Below, one piece after another: positions 13,504 to 25,889 of a stretch of 64,000 nucleotides of DNA; within the stretch, counting starts at the first letter, position 1, and the number at the start of each line of letters is the position of its first letter. The notes beneath the pieces were generated by a model, which did not search any database, had not been told where the DNA came from, and saw only the letters and a program-made list of their open reading frames with translations. Both the position numbers and the translations under genes were made by a program. The DNA lies in assembly GCA_025504975.1 (NCBI GenBank), contig JANUWI010000002.1, forward strand, positions 2,356,001-2,420,000, given 5' to 3'. Origin of the DNA: Plenodomus lindquistii (Eukaryota; Ascomycota; Dothideomycetes; Pleosporales; Leptosphaeriaceae).

Positions 13504-13813
13504 TATTAGGCCTTTAGGTAGCTTCTCTACTATTTAAGCTAGAATAGCCTATAAAAGGTTATTATAGGCTAGAAAAAGCTATTACACTCTATACTAAAGT
13601 ATAAAGGCCCCTAGCTTTCTACTTTAGACTAGAGATTCTGCAAATGTATAGAAAAAAGGTAAAAAGTAGGGTATAAAGCCTGCTAGAAGTAGAAAAATAA
13701 AAAGGTAAAAATTTATCTATTTTTAATTCTAAAATAGTATCTTTATCTATCTATCTAATTAATCTATTCTATTTTGTATAATCTATTGCAGTAATATCCT
13801 ATTAGATATTATA
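13504..13813 (+). repeat. 3' LTR of inner Ty3 element (310 bp, RIP-altered)
   Basis: Direct repeat of 6405-6714, same length, followed immediately by the AAGTA target duplication. It keeps a few unmutated sites that the 5' copy has lost (for example CTGCAAATG) and has lost others, so the two LTRs were mutated independently. Confidence 0.93.
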
Positions 13814-13818
13814 AAGTA

Positions 13819-13958
13819 AATTAAAATAAATTAACTACTTTATAGTTTAATATAAAAGAAAAGAATTTTATAGAAATTTATATAGAATACTCTAGCTGTT
13901 TTTAGTATAGCTTTAAAGCTTTACTACTAAAACTCTAAACTAGGCTATATTTATTATA
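13819..13958 (-). repeat. Distal part of the left LTR of the outer element
   Basis: Together with 6369-6404 this makes a 176-bp LTR that aligns over its full length with 22570-22745. The differences I checked are mostly C/T and G/A. The inner element inserted 36 bp into it. Confidence 0.88.
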
Positions 13959-16900
13959 TTACCTTTTTTTTTATTAAAATATTTATTTTATAATTTCTAA
14001 ATAAAAAGTATATAATAGCACGTAATTATATAACTTTTTATATTTTTTACTATATAAAAGCTATTTTTTTATTTTTATAATTTTTTTTTTATTATTATAC
14101 TTTTTTTTATTATTTTTACTATATTTAGGTTTTTTAATACTTTTATCTATAAAAATAAAGCTTCTACTACTTTTACTAGTAATAAAAACTTATTTAGTAA
14201 TTTTTTTTTAGTAAATAGTTTTATTTTATTTACTATACTATAGTATAACTTTAACACTAACTATTATTATATTAAATACTTTAAAAAGCTTTAATTATAC
14301 TACTATACTTTTTCTAGTTTTTATATCTATTTTTATAATAATTACTACTTTTTAAATATTTACTATAAACTAGTAAATTTTTTTTTTATTTTTTATTTTT
14401 AAATTTTAGCTAACTTTTATTTAAATTTTTACTAAAATTTTTTAGTAGTACCTCTATATTATTAAATACTTTAAAAACTTTAAATATAGTATCTATAAAT
14501 ATTTAAAATAGAAAATTATAGCTATTTATATTTTAGCTATTATTTATATCTACTATTTTTTTTATAAAACTATTTTTAAAAGTTTAACTAAATTTTTAGT
14601 TAAACGTAGCTAGTCTAGCTTTACTAGTAATATTTATAGCTATAAATTTAGTAAATTTTCTAATATAAATCTATTACTAATTTTATTTTTTATAATTTTT
14701 ATTAATTTTTTCTAGTTATTTATTACTAGTACTAGTTCTACTAGAGTTAAATATAACTCTAACTATAAAAATTTTCTAGTTTATAGTAGTTAGTTAGCTC
14801 TATATAGTAAAGCTTTTTTTAAAGCTTTTAGTAAATTTTTATATAAACTTTTGTTTTTACTATACTTTACTTTTTTTATAACTAGAGTAGAACTATTTTT
14901 TCTATTATTTTTAGTTTATTCTATAGTAAGTTTAAAACTATTACTACTATTTTTAAAACTACTAACTAGTTTTTATTTAATAATTTTTTTTTATTTATAA
15001 ACTTTTTACTAAAAAGTTATTTAACTATAGTAAAGCTCGCTAGAAGCCTATACCTAAAAAAAAATAATAATAAAAAAAAAGTTTATTATTACTCTAGCTA
15101 GGCGTAGTTACTTTAAAATAAATAGTTTTACTATTTAGCTTTTTTTTTATACTACTTTACTACTAAAAGTAGCTCTACTAATTTTTACTATAGTACTAGA
15201 AAAAAGTATAAAAAAAATACTATAGTCTATTCTAATAATATAGATAAACTAGAAATATAAAAAAAATACTCTAGGCTTTATTTAGTTAATAGTTAGTTTA
15301 TTTTTATATTTAGTAGTATTAATAGATATTTTCTATTTTAAAAGTAAAATAATTAATTTTTTTTATTTCTATTTTTTATTTTTACTATAATACTTACTAG
15401 ATATTCTTCTATAGATAGAGTAGAAAGTAGTAAATAAATAGTAGTTACTAGAAACTTTTTCTAGAATTTTTTTAGAACTCTACTTAGCTATTCTACTTTT
15501 AAAATTAGTTTTTATTTTATTTTATTTTATTTTTTTTATATAACCTACTTTTTCTCTACTAGTTTTTTATTTATTCTAGAACTTTCTAGGCTATTTCTAG
15601 CTACTTTTTATATATATATATATTTTTCTTAGCCTACTTTTTATACTTTAGTTTAGTTTTCTATATTATTACTTTTTACTTTTTAGTTTTTTTTAGAAAT
15701 TTTTTACTTTTTTCTAAATTTTTTATAATATTAGCTAGTTAATTATAGTAAATCTATATAACTTTCTACTTATAAACTTTTTTTTCTATATTATTCTAGT
15801 ATAGTAGGTTTTTATTAAATTTTATTCTAGTATTTTTCTAGTAGCTTTTTTTTAGTACTTTTTTTTATACTATTTTCTAGAAAGCTTTATAAATATTTTT
15901 CTACTTTTTTAAATATTTATTATATTTTAAATTAACTTTTAGTTTCTAGATTAGGCGTTTATAACTTTTCTACTAAATTAAATACTTTTTACTTTATAAT
16001 TTTTTTTATTTTTTTTAGTATTTTTCTAGAATATTTTTATTTTTCTATTTTTTATAGCTATTTATCTAGAAAGAATTAGGTTACTAGTTAGAAATATACC
16101 ATTTCTATATTAGATTATTTAGAACTAATTATAAATAGCTTTTATAGAATACTAGATAAATTTCTAGTAGTATATTTAATTTAGCTATAGTATTTTTTAT
16201 TAGCTTTACTATATATTAATTTTATATTTTTTTAGTTTAACTTTTTACTAAACCTTTTATATAATAGCTGTTTTTTATACTATAACTATACTTTATTTTT
16301 AATTTTAAAAACTAGAGTTTTTATTTTTTACTAGTTAGTCTAGAGTTTTTACGCCTACTATACTTTAGCTATAATAAACTATATAAACTCTACTATAGCC
16401 TATAGCTTCTATATAATAGTAGCTCTAGTTTTAGCTAGTATAGTAAAGTATTAGTAAAGATTTTCTAACTAAATAGATAGCTATATAGAATCTATTTTAT
16501 ATTTATTCTAAAAAAAAAAACTAATTTAAATAAACCTAATTAGTTTTTTTTTAATTATAATTTATATTATAAAATAGAAAAAAGCCTAGTTATTCTAAGT
16601 CTAGTTAATAAAAGTTTTTAAATAAACTTCTATAGTACTATTTATTCTTTCTATAGCTCTATTAGTTTTAAAGTAAAAAATAGTAAAAAATTAGTAGTTA
16701 ATTTATAGTAATTTATATAATTTAGTTTAAAAGTTCTCTATAAACTATATACTTTTATTTATAACTATAGTATCTAGAAGCTAGTAGTAAAAAACTATAT
16801 ATTTAATTAACTTTTATACTACTAATTTTATAGTAAAATTTACTAATAGAATAAATATAATATTTTTACTTAAATAATTTATAATATATTCTACTACTAA

Positions 16901-19900
16901 GCTAGCTATACTACTAAACTAGTTACTTTTTTTTAGTATTATAAATACTATACTCTATATAATATGCTTTAATAATATAACGTAATATTAATTTAAACTA
17001 AAAGCTAATAAGAACTTATCTATTTTACTTTTAAAGCTAGCTAATTTAAAAGCTAATAGGCTGCTACTACAGTCTTTAGAGTTAATTATTAGAAGCTCTC
17101 TAATTAGATTAATAAAACTACTCTACGCGCTAAAATTTAATCTAATTACTAGAAATTTACTACTATTAAAAAGTAGATAATTATCTAATATATTTTTAAC
17201 TTTAATTTATAAAAGTTTGCTTTCTAGCTATATAAAGTAGAAAATATAGCTAATAAAATACTAGAGGTACGTAATAGAATACTAGTAGATAAATACTAGG
17301 CTAAGCGCTTTATAACGCGCTCTAGTAAACTTACAATAGCTTTTAATTAAATAAAAAATAGATAAAGAATAAAGTAGAAAAATCTAGAGATTATTAACAT
17401 ATAGTTTAAATTTATAGATAAAATAAAAGCTAAATATAGTGTCTAGAATAATAATATCTATAATTTTAATAAAACTAGCTTCTAGATAGGCGTAATTAGA
17501 TCTATAAAAGTTATTATAGGCTTTAAAAAATATAATTAGCTAGACTTTATCTAGCTAGATAATTATAAGTAGATTATTATTATCTAGAGTATATACACTT
17601 TAAAAGATATAACTCTACTTTTTATTATTTATAAAAAACGTATATATATCTCTATATAGTATAAAAAAGCTAGTATTTTTTATAACTAGAAACTTTTAGT
17701 CTCTAAAAATAGCTAGATAAATAACGCGTTTAGACTAAAGTAGTTAAAGTACTTTAATATATATATAAAAATATAAAAAGTAAAAGTATACTAGTTACTA
17801 ATTTTAAATAGCTATAAAAGCTATTTTAACTAAAAGTTTAAAAACTACTATAAAGAGAATAAAATTCTAATACTCTATATACTTCTTTATTTATTCTATA
17901 TTCTCTAGCTATTTAATATAGTATATTTTTTACTATTAAAGCGTAAATACTTCTAGCGCGTGTAAAACTTAGCACGCTAATAAATTTTCTATATTAATAA
18001 AAAAAGCTTCTTTTTTACTTTTAAAAACGTGTTTTTTAATATATTTATAGTTAATAATTATTAAAAAGCTTTTAAAGTATTAGAGCTAGTTTTAACTAAT
18101 ATATAGATAGTATTAGATTACTTTAAAATATAGTTATATACTTTACTTTAACCCTCCTTTCTAGTAAATCTATAGTAATTAAAAACTCTAAATAATACTT
18201 ATAAATTTAGGTTTTAGTTAAAGCTTATATATAAGTTTTTTACTTAGTTATTTATAACTATATAAGCTAGCTTTTTATAGTTTATAAAAAAAGCTAAACT
18301 AATACTATACTAAAACGCTCTTTTTTAAACTTATAACTATAAATTTCAAAAGTAATTAGTAGAGATAATAAAAAAAAACTATAAAAAAAAAATCTAGTAA
18401 AAAAATACTTTTAAATATAGTACTAAATTATAGGCTACTATAGCTTTAACTATAGTACCTACTCTATTAAAATATATACGTAGTAGTAGTAGTTAAATAC
18501 CTGCTTAACTAGGTATCTAACGCTATAGTAATTATAAAAAAACTAGGTATAATACTTATACGTGCTAGAAAAATTTAAAAAGTACTTTTAAATTAAATGT
18601 AAGCTCTATAGTAGTAGAGTTAGATATTAATAGTAATAATAATAATAATTAAAAACATAGTATTTATAATACTAAAGAAAAGTAGCTAGCTTAGTAGTAT
18701 AGCTAGCTTAGTAATAGAATACGTTAACTACTATAAAATTAGTATAACTTTTACTTTTAAAAAAGTTTATAATAAAGTTTATAGAGAGCTTCTTCTAAAT
18801 TTTTTTTAGAATTAATAAAGGTTTAAATAGTTTCTGTTTTAAATTCTACTATAGTTTAGTATAACTATAAATATTATAGTTTTTAATATAGTAATAAATA
18901 TCTAAAAATATACCTAGCTAAAAGAAATTTTAGGCTAGTAATTTATAGCTATTTTTTCTACTAGAATATCTAGTAGTTATACTATTATAAACTTTAGAAA
19001 TTAAATATGTTTATAGCTAGAGAGACTTCTATATTCATTTTCTTTTTCTAGAACTATAGTATATTTTTTTATTTTTTATATTTAGATATTAATATTTTAA
19101 ACTAGAGCTTAGAAAAAAATTTATACTATTCTATTTATATAGCTATAAAAGCTATTTAGTAAATACTATTACTTTTAAATACTTTTTTCTATAAATTTTT
19201 TAGTAGAAGTAGCTCTACTAGTATAAATACTATTTTTTTTTTCTAAAAATTTTAACTAGTATTACCTAAACTATTAAACTTTTAATAGCTTTTTTTTTAT
19301 AACTAGAAATTTTTACTAGTTTTAGTAACTAGAAGTTATAAACTACTAGTCTATTATTTTTAGTATACTATAAAGTATTTTCTTTTTCTAAAAAAAAAAT
19401 TAGCTTTTTAATTTAGATTTTCTAAATAGTAAAAAAATATAAAGTTAAAAGTACTAAATAGTCTAGACTAATAAATATACTACTTCTAAAGTAGTTATAT
19501 AGTTATAAAGTAATTTAAATTTTTATAGTTAGTATATATAGTAAAAAACTTTACTATATATAATTTTTTATTTTACTATTTTAAATATTTTATTATAGCT
19601 AGAAGTTTTAAATTATAGATAATATAGTTATACTTTACTAGAGTATAGTTAACTAAAAAGTAAACTATAATATAAAACTACTAATTTTTTTTTATTATAT
19701 AAAAATCTTTTTTAATATCTAGTTAAATTTTTTAATATCTAGCTATAAGTTTGCTTTTCTAAATTTTTATACTATAACTATTATTTTTAGTTAATACCCT
19801 ATTTAATTTCTATTAGTATAAATAAATATATAATTTATATAAATAAAAGTATTAATAACTAAGTATTTATAAAGTATTTAATTTATATACTTTTAGAAAG

Positions 19901-22569
19901 TACTTAAAATATTAGCTAAACTAAATAAATAGACTATTTATTTATAAAGCTTAAACTTAGTTCTAAATATTATTTTTTATTTATTTCTTTTAGTAATTTA
20001 AATTTTATAGAAAGTTTAAACTATATCTAGCTTAGTAAACTACTAGGTTTATTCTATTTATAATAAAATTTTCTAAATTAGTAGAAATAAATAGTAGTTT
20101 TTTTTTTTAAAATAGTATTAAAAGCTTTATAGTCTATATAGAACTTTAGTCTTTTTCTAAACTTTTTTATTACTAGTACTAAAGCTAAAGTGTTTAAATA
20201 AATAATATAAATAAATTTATAGTTTAGTAGTAAAATAAATTTTTTATATAAAACTAGTTACTTTTTTTATAATATTTTATAATAAAGTTTTTATAAACAT
20301 CTAAGCTTTTTTTTTTTACTTTAATAAAAAGTATAGTATAATCTATAGCTACTTTATAGTATAATACTAATTTATCTACTTTTTTTTTTAAAAATATATT
20401 ATATAAGTTTTTAAAGTAGTTTAAAAAAAATATTTATATATTTATTAGTTTTATTTTTTTTACTAAAGCTTTCTAAATATCTACTATTAAAACTATAAAT
20501 AACTAGAGTTTACTATTTTTTTTTTTTACTTTTAGTACTATACCTAGTAAGTTTTACATTTAACTTTTATAATATTTAAAGCTAAAGCTTTACTTTCTCT
20601 ACTTTAAATAGAGGTACTATTTAATTTTATAAAAAATAATTTTTTCTATAAAATAATAAAAATTTAGTTTTTTTTAATTAATAGGCGGCCTAAAATTAGA
20701 TTATACTTTTATTTTTTCTTTAGTATATTAACCTATATTTTTTTTATATCTTTTTAAGTTTATTAAATACCTAGTAGCTATTAATACTAATATATCTTTT
20801 TTACTTATTTTTATAACTAGATAGTAGAGGACTTTTATTTACTTAAAATTACTTTTTTAAATAAAGTTTTTATTTATAAAAGTAAAAATAAAATATTTAG
20901 TATCTAGTATACCTAATATAAAAATAATTTTATTAATTAAAGTTTATACTATAATTAAATTACTATCTAGCTACTTTTACTAAAAAGTTTTAAACTATTA
21001 TAATTTTAATTTACTACTTTTTTTTTAGAAGAGACTTATTCTAGAAAATCCTAGTTTTCTAATTTACTAAACCTTTTAGTTTATTTTAATTTTTTTCTCT
21101 AAATATTTACTAGAGACGCGTAGTTAAAGTGTTTAGCTAGAGTAAATTTATTAATATATTATATATAGCTAGCTTTTTTATAGCGTAGGTATAGATTATT
21201 TTTATAATATTTTATTTATTTTTTTAGAGTAATTTATTAAGCTTTTTTAGCTCTAGAAAAGCAAGTACTATAAATAGTAATAAAGAAGTTAATATCTATT
21301 AGATTTTCTTAAATTTTTTAATAGTTACTATAGTAGAAACAGGTATAGAGTTTACTATAATAAAGGTTTTTTTTAATATACTTAACTTTTTCTATTAATT
21401 ACTATACTATTTACTTCTAAAGTATTTTTACTAATATTATTTAATTAGCTAAATTTATGTTAATAGCATTTATATAATAGCTTTTTAAAAATAAATAATT
21501 TTTTTTTATTTATATTAAATATTAAGCGTATAAACTTTATATTAAATTTTTAAAAATCTATTTTTTTTTATTTAAAAGTAAAAAGTTTATTTCTAGCTTT
21601 TTAATTTAGTATTTTATTAGAGAACTACTAGTCTAGAAATTTCTAAAAATGTTTATAGAACTAGTTTACATATTTTATTTAGAAAATGCTAATAGAAGTT
21701 ATATTATCTTTTAAATAATTAAATATATATTCTAAAATATTTTTTTTTACTTTAGTATAATCTACCTAGATTTTATACTATAATTTTATTTTTTAGTGTT
21801 TATAGTTTTTATAGTTACTACTAAATATAGCTAAGTTAGATATTTTCTAGTATACTAAACTAGTATTTTTAAAATAATAGATAGAAATTACTACTAAAGT
21901 ATAGAATTTATTATAGTATTTAAAAGATTTTTTATTAAAAAAATTTATTTAAACTATTAGTAATTAACTAGAGATTATAGCTATATAAGCTTCTAGCTTA
22001 TAGTTAATATTATTAATAAAAAACTACTATAAAGTTTTTACTTTTTAATAAATAGTAAAGTTAAAGTCTATTTATAGTATTTTCTATTAAACTTTACTTT
22101 TAATAAACTATTTAATTAGTTTTATTTTAGTAAAAAGTTTATTTTTTACTAGCTTTTTTTTATATATTTTTTTTACTAATACTATTTTAATTTTTTTATT
22201 TATTTTACTTATAGCTTTTATACTATTAGCGTAAAATACTAGAGCTATTATACTATTAGGCCTATTTATTATTTATATATAATAGTAGTAAATATAGTAG
22301 TAGTTATTACTAAATACTTTTTTTACTAATTCTTTTTTAAAAATAGATATAAACTTTATTTATAGCACCTAGTAGTAAATATTTATTTACTATTATTTTT
22401 TAATAGGCTATATAGTCTACGTATTTAGTAGTAAATATTTTTTTACCTATTATTAAACTACTAGCTAGTTATAAACTAATACTAAAAAGTCTAAACTAGA
22501 AATAGCCTATTTTTTTCTATCTAGAACACTAATAGAGTAATAGGTTAGTTAAAAGTAAATTAATTTAAA

Positions 22570-22745
22570 TAAAATAAGTAGATTTTTAAAAGTAAATACT
22601 AAATAAATTAAAATAAATTAACTACTTTATAGTTCTATATAGAAGAGAAGAATTTTATAGAAGTTTATATAGTATACTCTAGCTAGTTTTAGTATAGCTC
22701 TAAAGCTTTACTACTAAAGCTCTAGACTAGGCTCTATCTATTATA
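22570..22745 (-). repeat. Right LTR of the outer element (176 bp)
   Basis: Direct repeat of the split left LTR and exactly the same length (176 bp). Followed by the ACTAA target duplication at 22746-22750. Because the element codes on the minus strand, this is its biological 5' LTR. Confidence 0.88.
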
Positions 22746-22750
22746 ACTAA

Positions 22751-23640
22751 TACTAATTATATAACTAAAATAGAGTAATCTACTTTATAGGTAAGTTAGT
22801 TATATAGGTAAATTAATTACATTATTAAAACTCTATTAAAATATACTTTTATAATAGTACTATATAAATAATAATAATAGTATATTAAAATTATAGTAAA
22901 CTAATCTATTTAGTAATACTTTTTACTTTTTATATATATATATATATATATATTTATATTATATCTACTTTTACTATAGTATCTATAGTACTATTAAATA
23001 AATTTACTTTTTTTAATATATATTTTTTAATACTTTATTTCTATTACTATATACTATAAACTTTTTTAAAGTTACTAAATATAAACTTTTTTTTATATAT
23101 TTTACTTATTTTTTAAAAATTATAAATTATATTATTATTTAAGTATTATATAGATATATAAAGTTTAGTAAAGTTTTAGTAAAGTAACTAATTTATTTAT
23201 ATAAGTTATTTACTTATAAAGTATATTATAGTATTAAATACCTAGTAAACTTTTTATAAATACTATTAAAAAGTAGAATATAAATAGCTTTAAATATCTT
23301 TTTATAAATAATTTAGGAAATAGAATATATTATATTGTGTTATTAATTTTATAGAGTTAGTAAATATAAAAAGTTTATTACTATAAAGTTTATCTAATAT
23401 TAGATCTATTTAGTACTATTTTATTTAGAAATTATATATTATATATACTAACTATTTAACTATATTTCTAGCTTTAACTACTATAAAATCTATCTATATT
23501 ATACTAATAATACATACTTTTATATCTAGATTTATATTTAGTCTATAGTAAGTATTTCTATCTATTTTTTATTTAAATTAGCGGGGTATAGCTATAGTTG
23601 TAGTAGTTAAAAGTTAGAGTGTTAGTAGAGTAAGATAAGG
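22751..23640. other. AT-rich flank outside the outer retrotransposon
   Basis: RIP-like sequence with no readable frame. It includes a (TA)11 microsatellite at 22931-22953. Composition returns to normal at about 23580-23640. It is probably the remnant of a further repeat, the pre-existing target into which the outer element jumped. No gene seen. Confidence 0.7.
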
Positions 23641-24004
23641 TAAGGTAGGGTTAGCGGCGGAAACTTTTCACGTGTAAATGTAACTTTAGTAACTTAATAA
23701 ATACGAGCTCCTTCGTATAACGAAATTTCACTGCTAAGATTTTCTAATCAAGCTCCTGCCCATGCTCCGTCATATACAATTCACGAGGTGCACAACATTT
23801 GACGAGATGGGCAGCGACATGCCTTGAACGTCAAGCCATGCGCCTTCACAAGTTCTCACTCTGCAGGTCGGCGAATAGGTAGGTGCTGGAGGCGGCTGAG
23901 TACTCCTTTTTATCTGAGAAATGGTTGCTCTCCTTCTGCTTTCGACTTCTGAATTATGAAAGAATTTCTTATAGCAGGGACGATTTCCTTAAAACAGCTA
24001 CTGC
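23641..24004. other. 3' flank of the MFS permease gene
   Basis: Normal-composition DNA between the AT-rich block and the stop codon of the permease gene. I see no gene or repeat. Confidence 0.6.
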
Positions 24005-25889
24005 CTATACCTTATCGAGATGCTGTGTCTCGGGTTTATCATCAGCAACTTGATGCTGAAGTGCGACATCGAAAGCATTCACAGAAGCGTGCTTGAACTG
24101 CCGCGCCGGAATTTTACGCTCGAAAAGAATATCCATCTCCGCAAAACTCCTCCCAGAAGGTTCCGGCAGGCGGAAGAAGTGGTATAGCACCATACACGCA
24201 CATGTACCTCCCCAGAAGAAGCCAGCATAGTTGCCCCAGTTCCAAGCGGTCGGGTTGATCATGTAGGGAGTGAGGACGTTTACAACGATAGCCGCCGCAT
24301 TGTATGCCATACGAGATAGGGCGACGGTCTTGACTTGCAGGCGCCGAGTGGACATTTCGGCGACAAGAGAAAAGGCGATAGTACCGACTGAAAACTGGTA
24401 GAACGCGGCCCAGACCAGCATGAGGGATCCGGTCGCGAGACCCCAACTTCTCCTGTCACCTACGAGGCCAACGAAGCCAATCACCACGAGAGTGCAGAAA
24501 AGTCCTGTGAGACCGCAGAGAAAGAGACTTCGTCGCCCGACTCCCCATGCCATGAGCGTCCAGACGACCACCACGCCAATCGTATTGAGTCCATACTGTC
24601 CGAGAGCGAAGTTGTAAGGCATTTCGCCTGTAAGGCCGGCCTGAGCGAAGAAGTACGTGAAGTAATTCGAAAAGGCGTTACCAGCGAGATTTTGCGAGAC
24701 AAAAAGCATGCAGACGATTTCAGTGCGACGTAAGTTCACACCTTTGAAACAGTCCAGGAACGATGCGCCCTCGATCAAGTCTTTCTCAAGCTCGTTGGTG
24801 TGTCGGATCATGTCTACGGTCTCCGCAGCGTCGAAGGTGGGGTCCCTTCCAGCTGTAGCCTGTGGTCAGGCGTAGCAAAGACTTCTCAGCTTCTTTGTAT
24901 CTTCCTTGCCGGACTAACCACCAGGGTGACTCGGGAGCCAGGTAGATACCGATCATAAGGGGCGGGAACCACATCCACTAGAGTATTGTTAATTCGCAGC
25001 GCGTCGTTATCAATCTCAAGAATACTTACTTGCAGACCATAAGGAATCCGGTATGCCCATTCGTCGTCTCGCCCAAACATGCTCTTGATAACGCCAATGG
25101 CAATGAGTTGTCCGATACCCCAGCATGAGTTACCCGAGGTGGTAATATACCCTCGAAGAGCGACAGGACACACCTCAGCAGCGTATGAGATAGCGACTAA
25201 CAGACGTCAAGTTGGTGCAAAAATTCCGTACAAACTGCTCACCTGACATGAACACGCCAAAAGCAATCCCAGCCAAACACTCCGCGAGGAGCAATATCTC
25301 GATGCTTGGGGCCACAAAAAAGGTCACGGTGATGATAGCCTGATACGTCAGGACACCAAGAATGAAAGGGCGAAACCCGAATCGTTCGACACCCCAGCCA
25401 GTGACTTGAGGAAGATATCAGCGTTTGCGATTACGTAGATTGATAGAAACACACTCACGTAGTCCACCGATGATCTGACCACACTGGGCTCCATTTGAAA
25501 TGCCTGCCTGCCACCTAGCTGGCACCTGGTAGTCGCCGTTTGGCTGAAGCTCGCCATACTTGCGGTTGAAAGTTAGGAAGGCGTAGAAGTTGCTGATGAG
25601 GGCGATGTCGTAACCCTCCATGGCGCAACACATCGCGATGAGGGCCGCCCAACCGATGGCCTTGGGATATAACTTGCCCTGCCACAGCGTCATCTTGTGC
25701 TCCTTGTCTACTATTCATTAGCAGATAGTCTAGTCGGAATGCTTTATTCAAGGAGGCCGACCGACCTGTTGCTGAAGCGGCATTGGCGAACATGTTGGCG
25801 ACAGCGATGTTCACTGTCCTCTCATGCCTGGGCTTCTCATCGTGAACATGAACACCTGCCATGGTGGATTGATCCTTCTCAAGAGACAT
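24005..25889 (-). pseudogene. MFS sugar/alpha-glucoside permease (MAL-type) with one frameshift
   Basis: Five exons on the minus strand: 25889-25766, 25707-25459, 25404-25243, 25196-25030 and 24977-24005, about 557 residues in total. The first four introns (46-58 bp) keep phase. Hallmarks are DKEHKMTLWQGKLYPKAIGW at the N-terminus, MEGYDIALISNFYA in helix 1, the APESPWWLV loop after helix 6, and PEPSGRSFAEMDILFERKIPAR after helix 12. These place it with fungal maltose/alpha-glucoside:proton symporters of the plasma membrane. In the last exon the frame that carries RYKEAEKSLLRLT must shift by one base to enter the frame of DPTFDAAETVDM, at about 24845-24865. No GT-AG pair there can bridge it without deleting conserved residues. 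Either a real frameshift (pseudogene) or a one-base sequence error. An upstream in-frame ATG at 25904 is an alternative start. Confidence 0.85.

Larger units (their letters stand above)
6405..13813 (+). mobile_element. Inner Ty3/gypsy LTR retrotransposon, RIP-inactivated, nested in the outer element's LTR
   Basis: The 310-bp LTRs at 6405-6714 and 13504-13813 are direct repeats. Target-site duplication AAGTA is at 6400-6404 and 13814-13818. Total 7.4 kb. Coding is on the plus strand: the polymerase catalytic block reads VYFNNIFIFS at 9126-9155, where GAT->AAT turned both catalytic Asp codons to Asn. The integrase core reads EVIIDFITKL with its Asp at 10556-10558, preceded by a TGG->TAG Trp codon. 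A terminal block like KKLDWKY is at about 11240. The order RT then integrase is that of Ty3/gypsy. Stops are everywhere and every diagnostic change is G->A or C->T. About 2 kb between the end of pol (about 11350) and the 3' LTR is unassigned. Confidence 0.93.
6369..22745 (-). mobile_element. Outer Ty3/gypsy LTR retrotransposon, RIP-inactivated, interrupted by a nested element
   Basis: The LTRs are 176 bp each: left copy 6369-6404 plus 13819-13958, split by the inner element; right copy 22570-22745. Both begin TA and end TA, as RIP-altered TG...CA would. A 5-bp target duplication ACTAA flanks it at 6364-6368 and 22746-22750. Coding is on the minus strand: a polypurine tract (minus strand) lies just inside the left LTR at about 13959-13975. 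Decayed reverse-transcriptase blocks read on the minus strand at about 20110-20185 (equivalent of the RFxxDYRxLN block) and 19985-20036 (TKLDI...), and an integrase C-terminal block at about 16640-16760 resembles TERINSTxEVYL. Internal length without the nested copy is about 8.6 kb, long for this class. No frame is usable. Confidence 0.9.
6160..23640. other. AT-rich RIP-mutated block
   Basis: About 17.5 kb almost devoid of CpA, TpG and CpG, while C and G survive in CpT, GpC and ApG contexts. Dense stop codons occur in all frames. Nearly all of it is accounted for by two nested LTR retrotransposons (6369-22745). Direct comparison with the unmutated LTR at 49892-50201 shows C->T and G->A changes, which identifies RIP or a RIP-like process. 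Confidence 0.93.
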
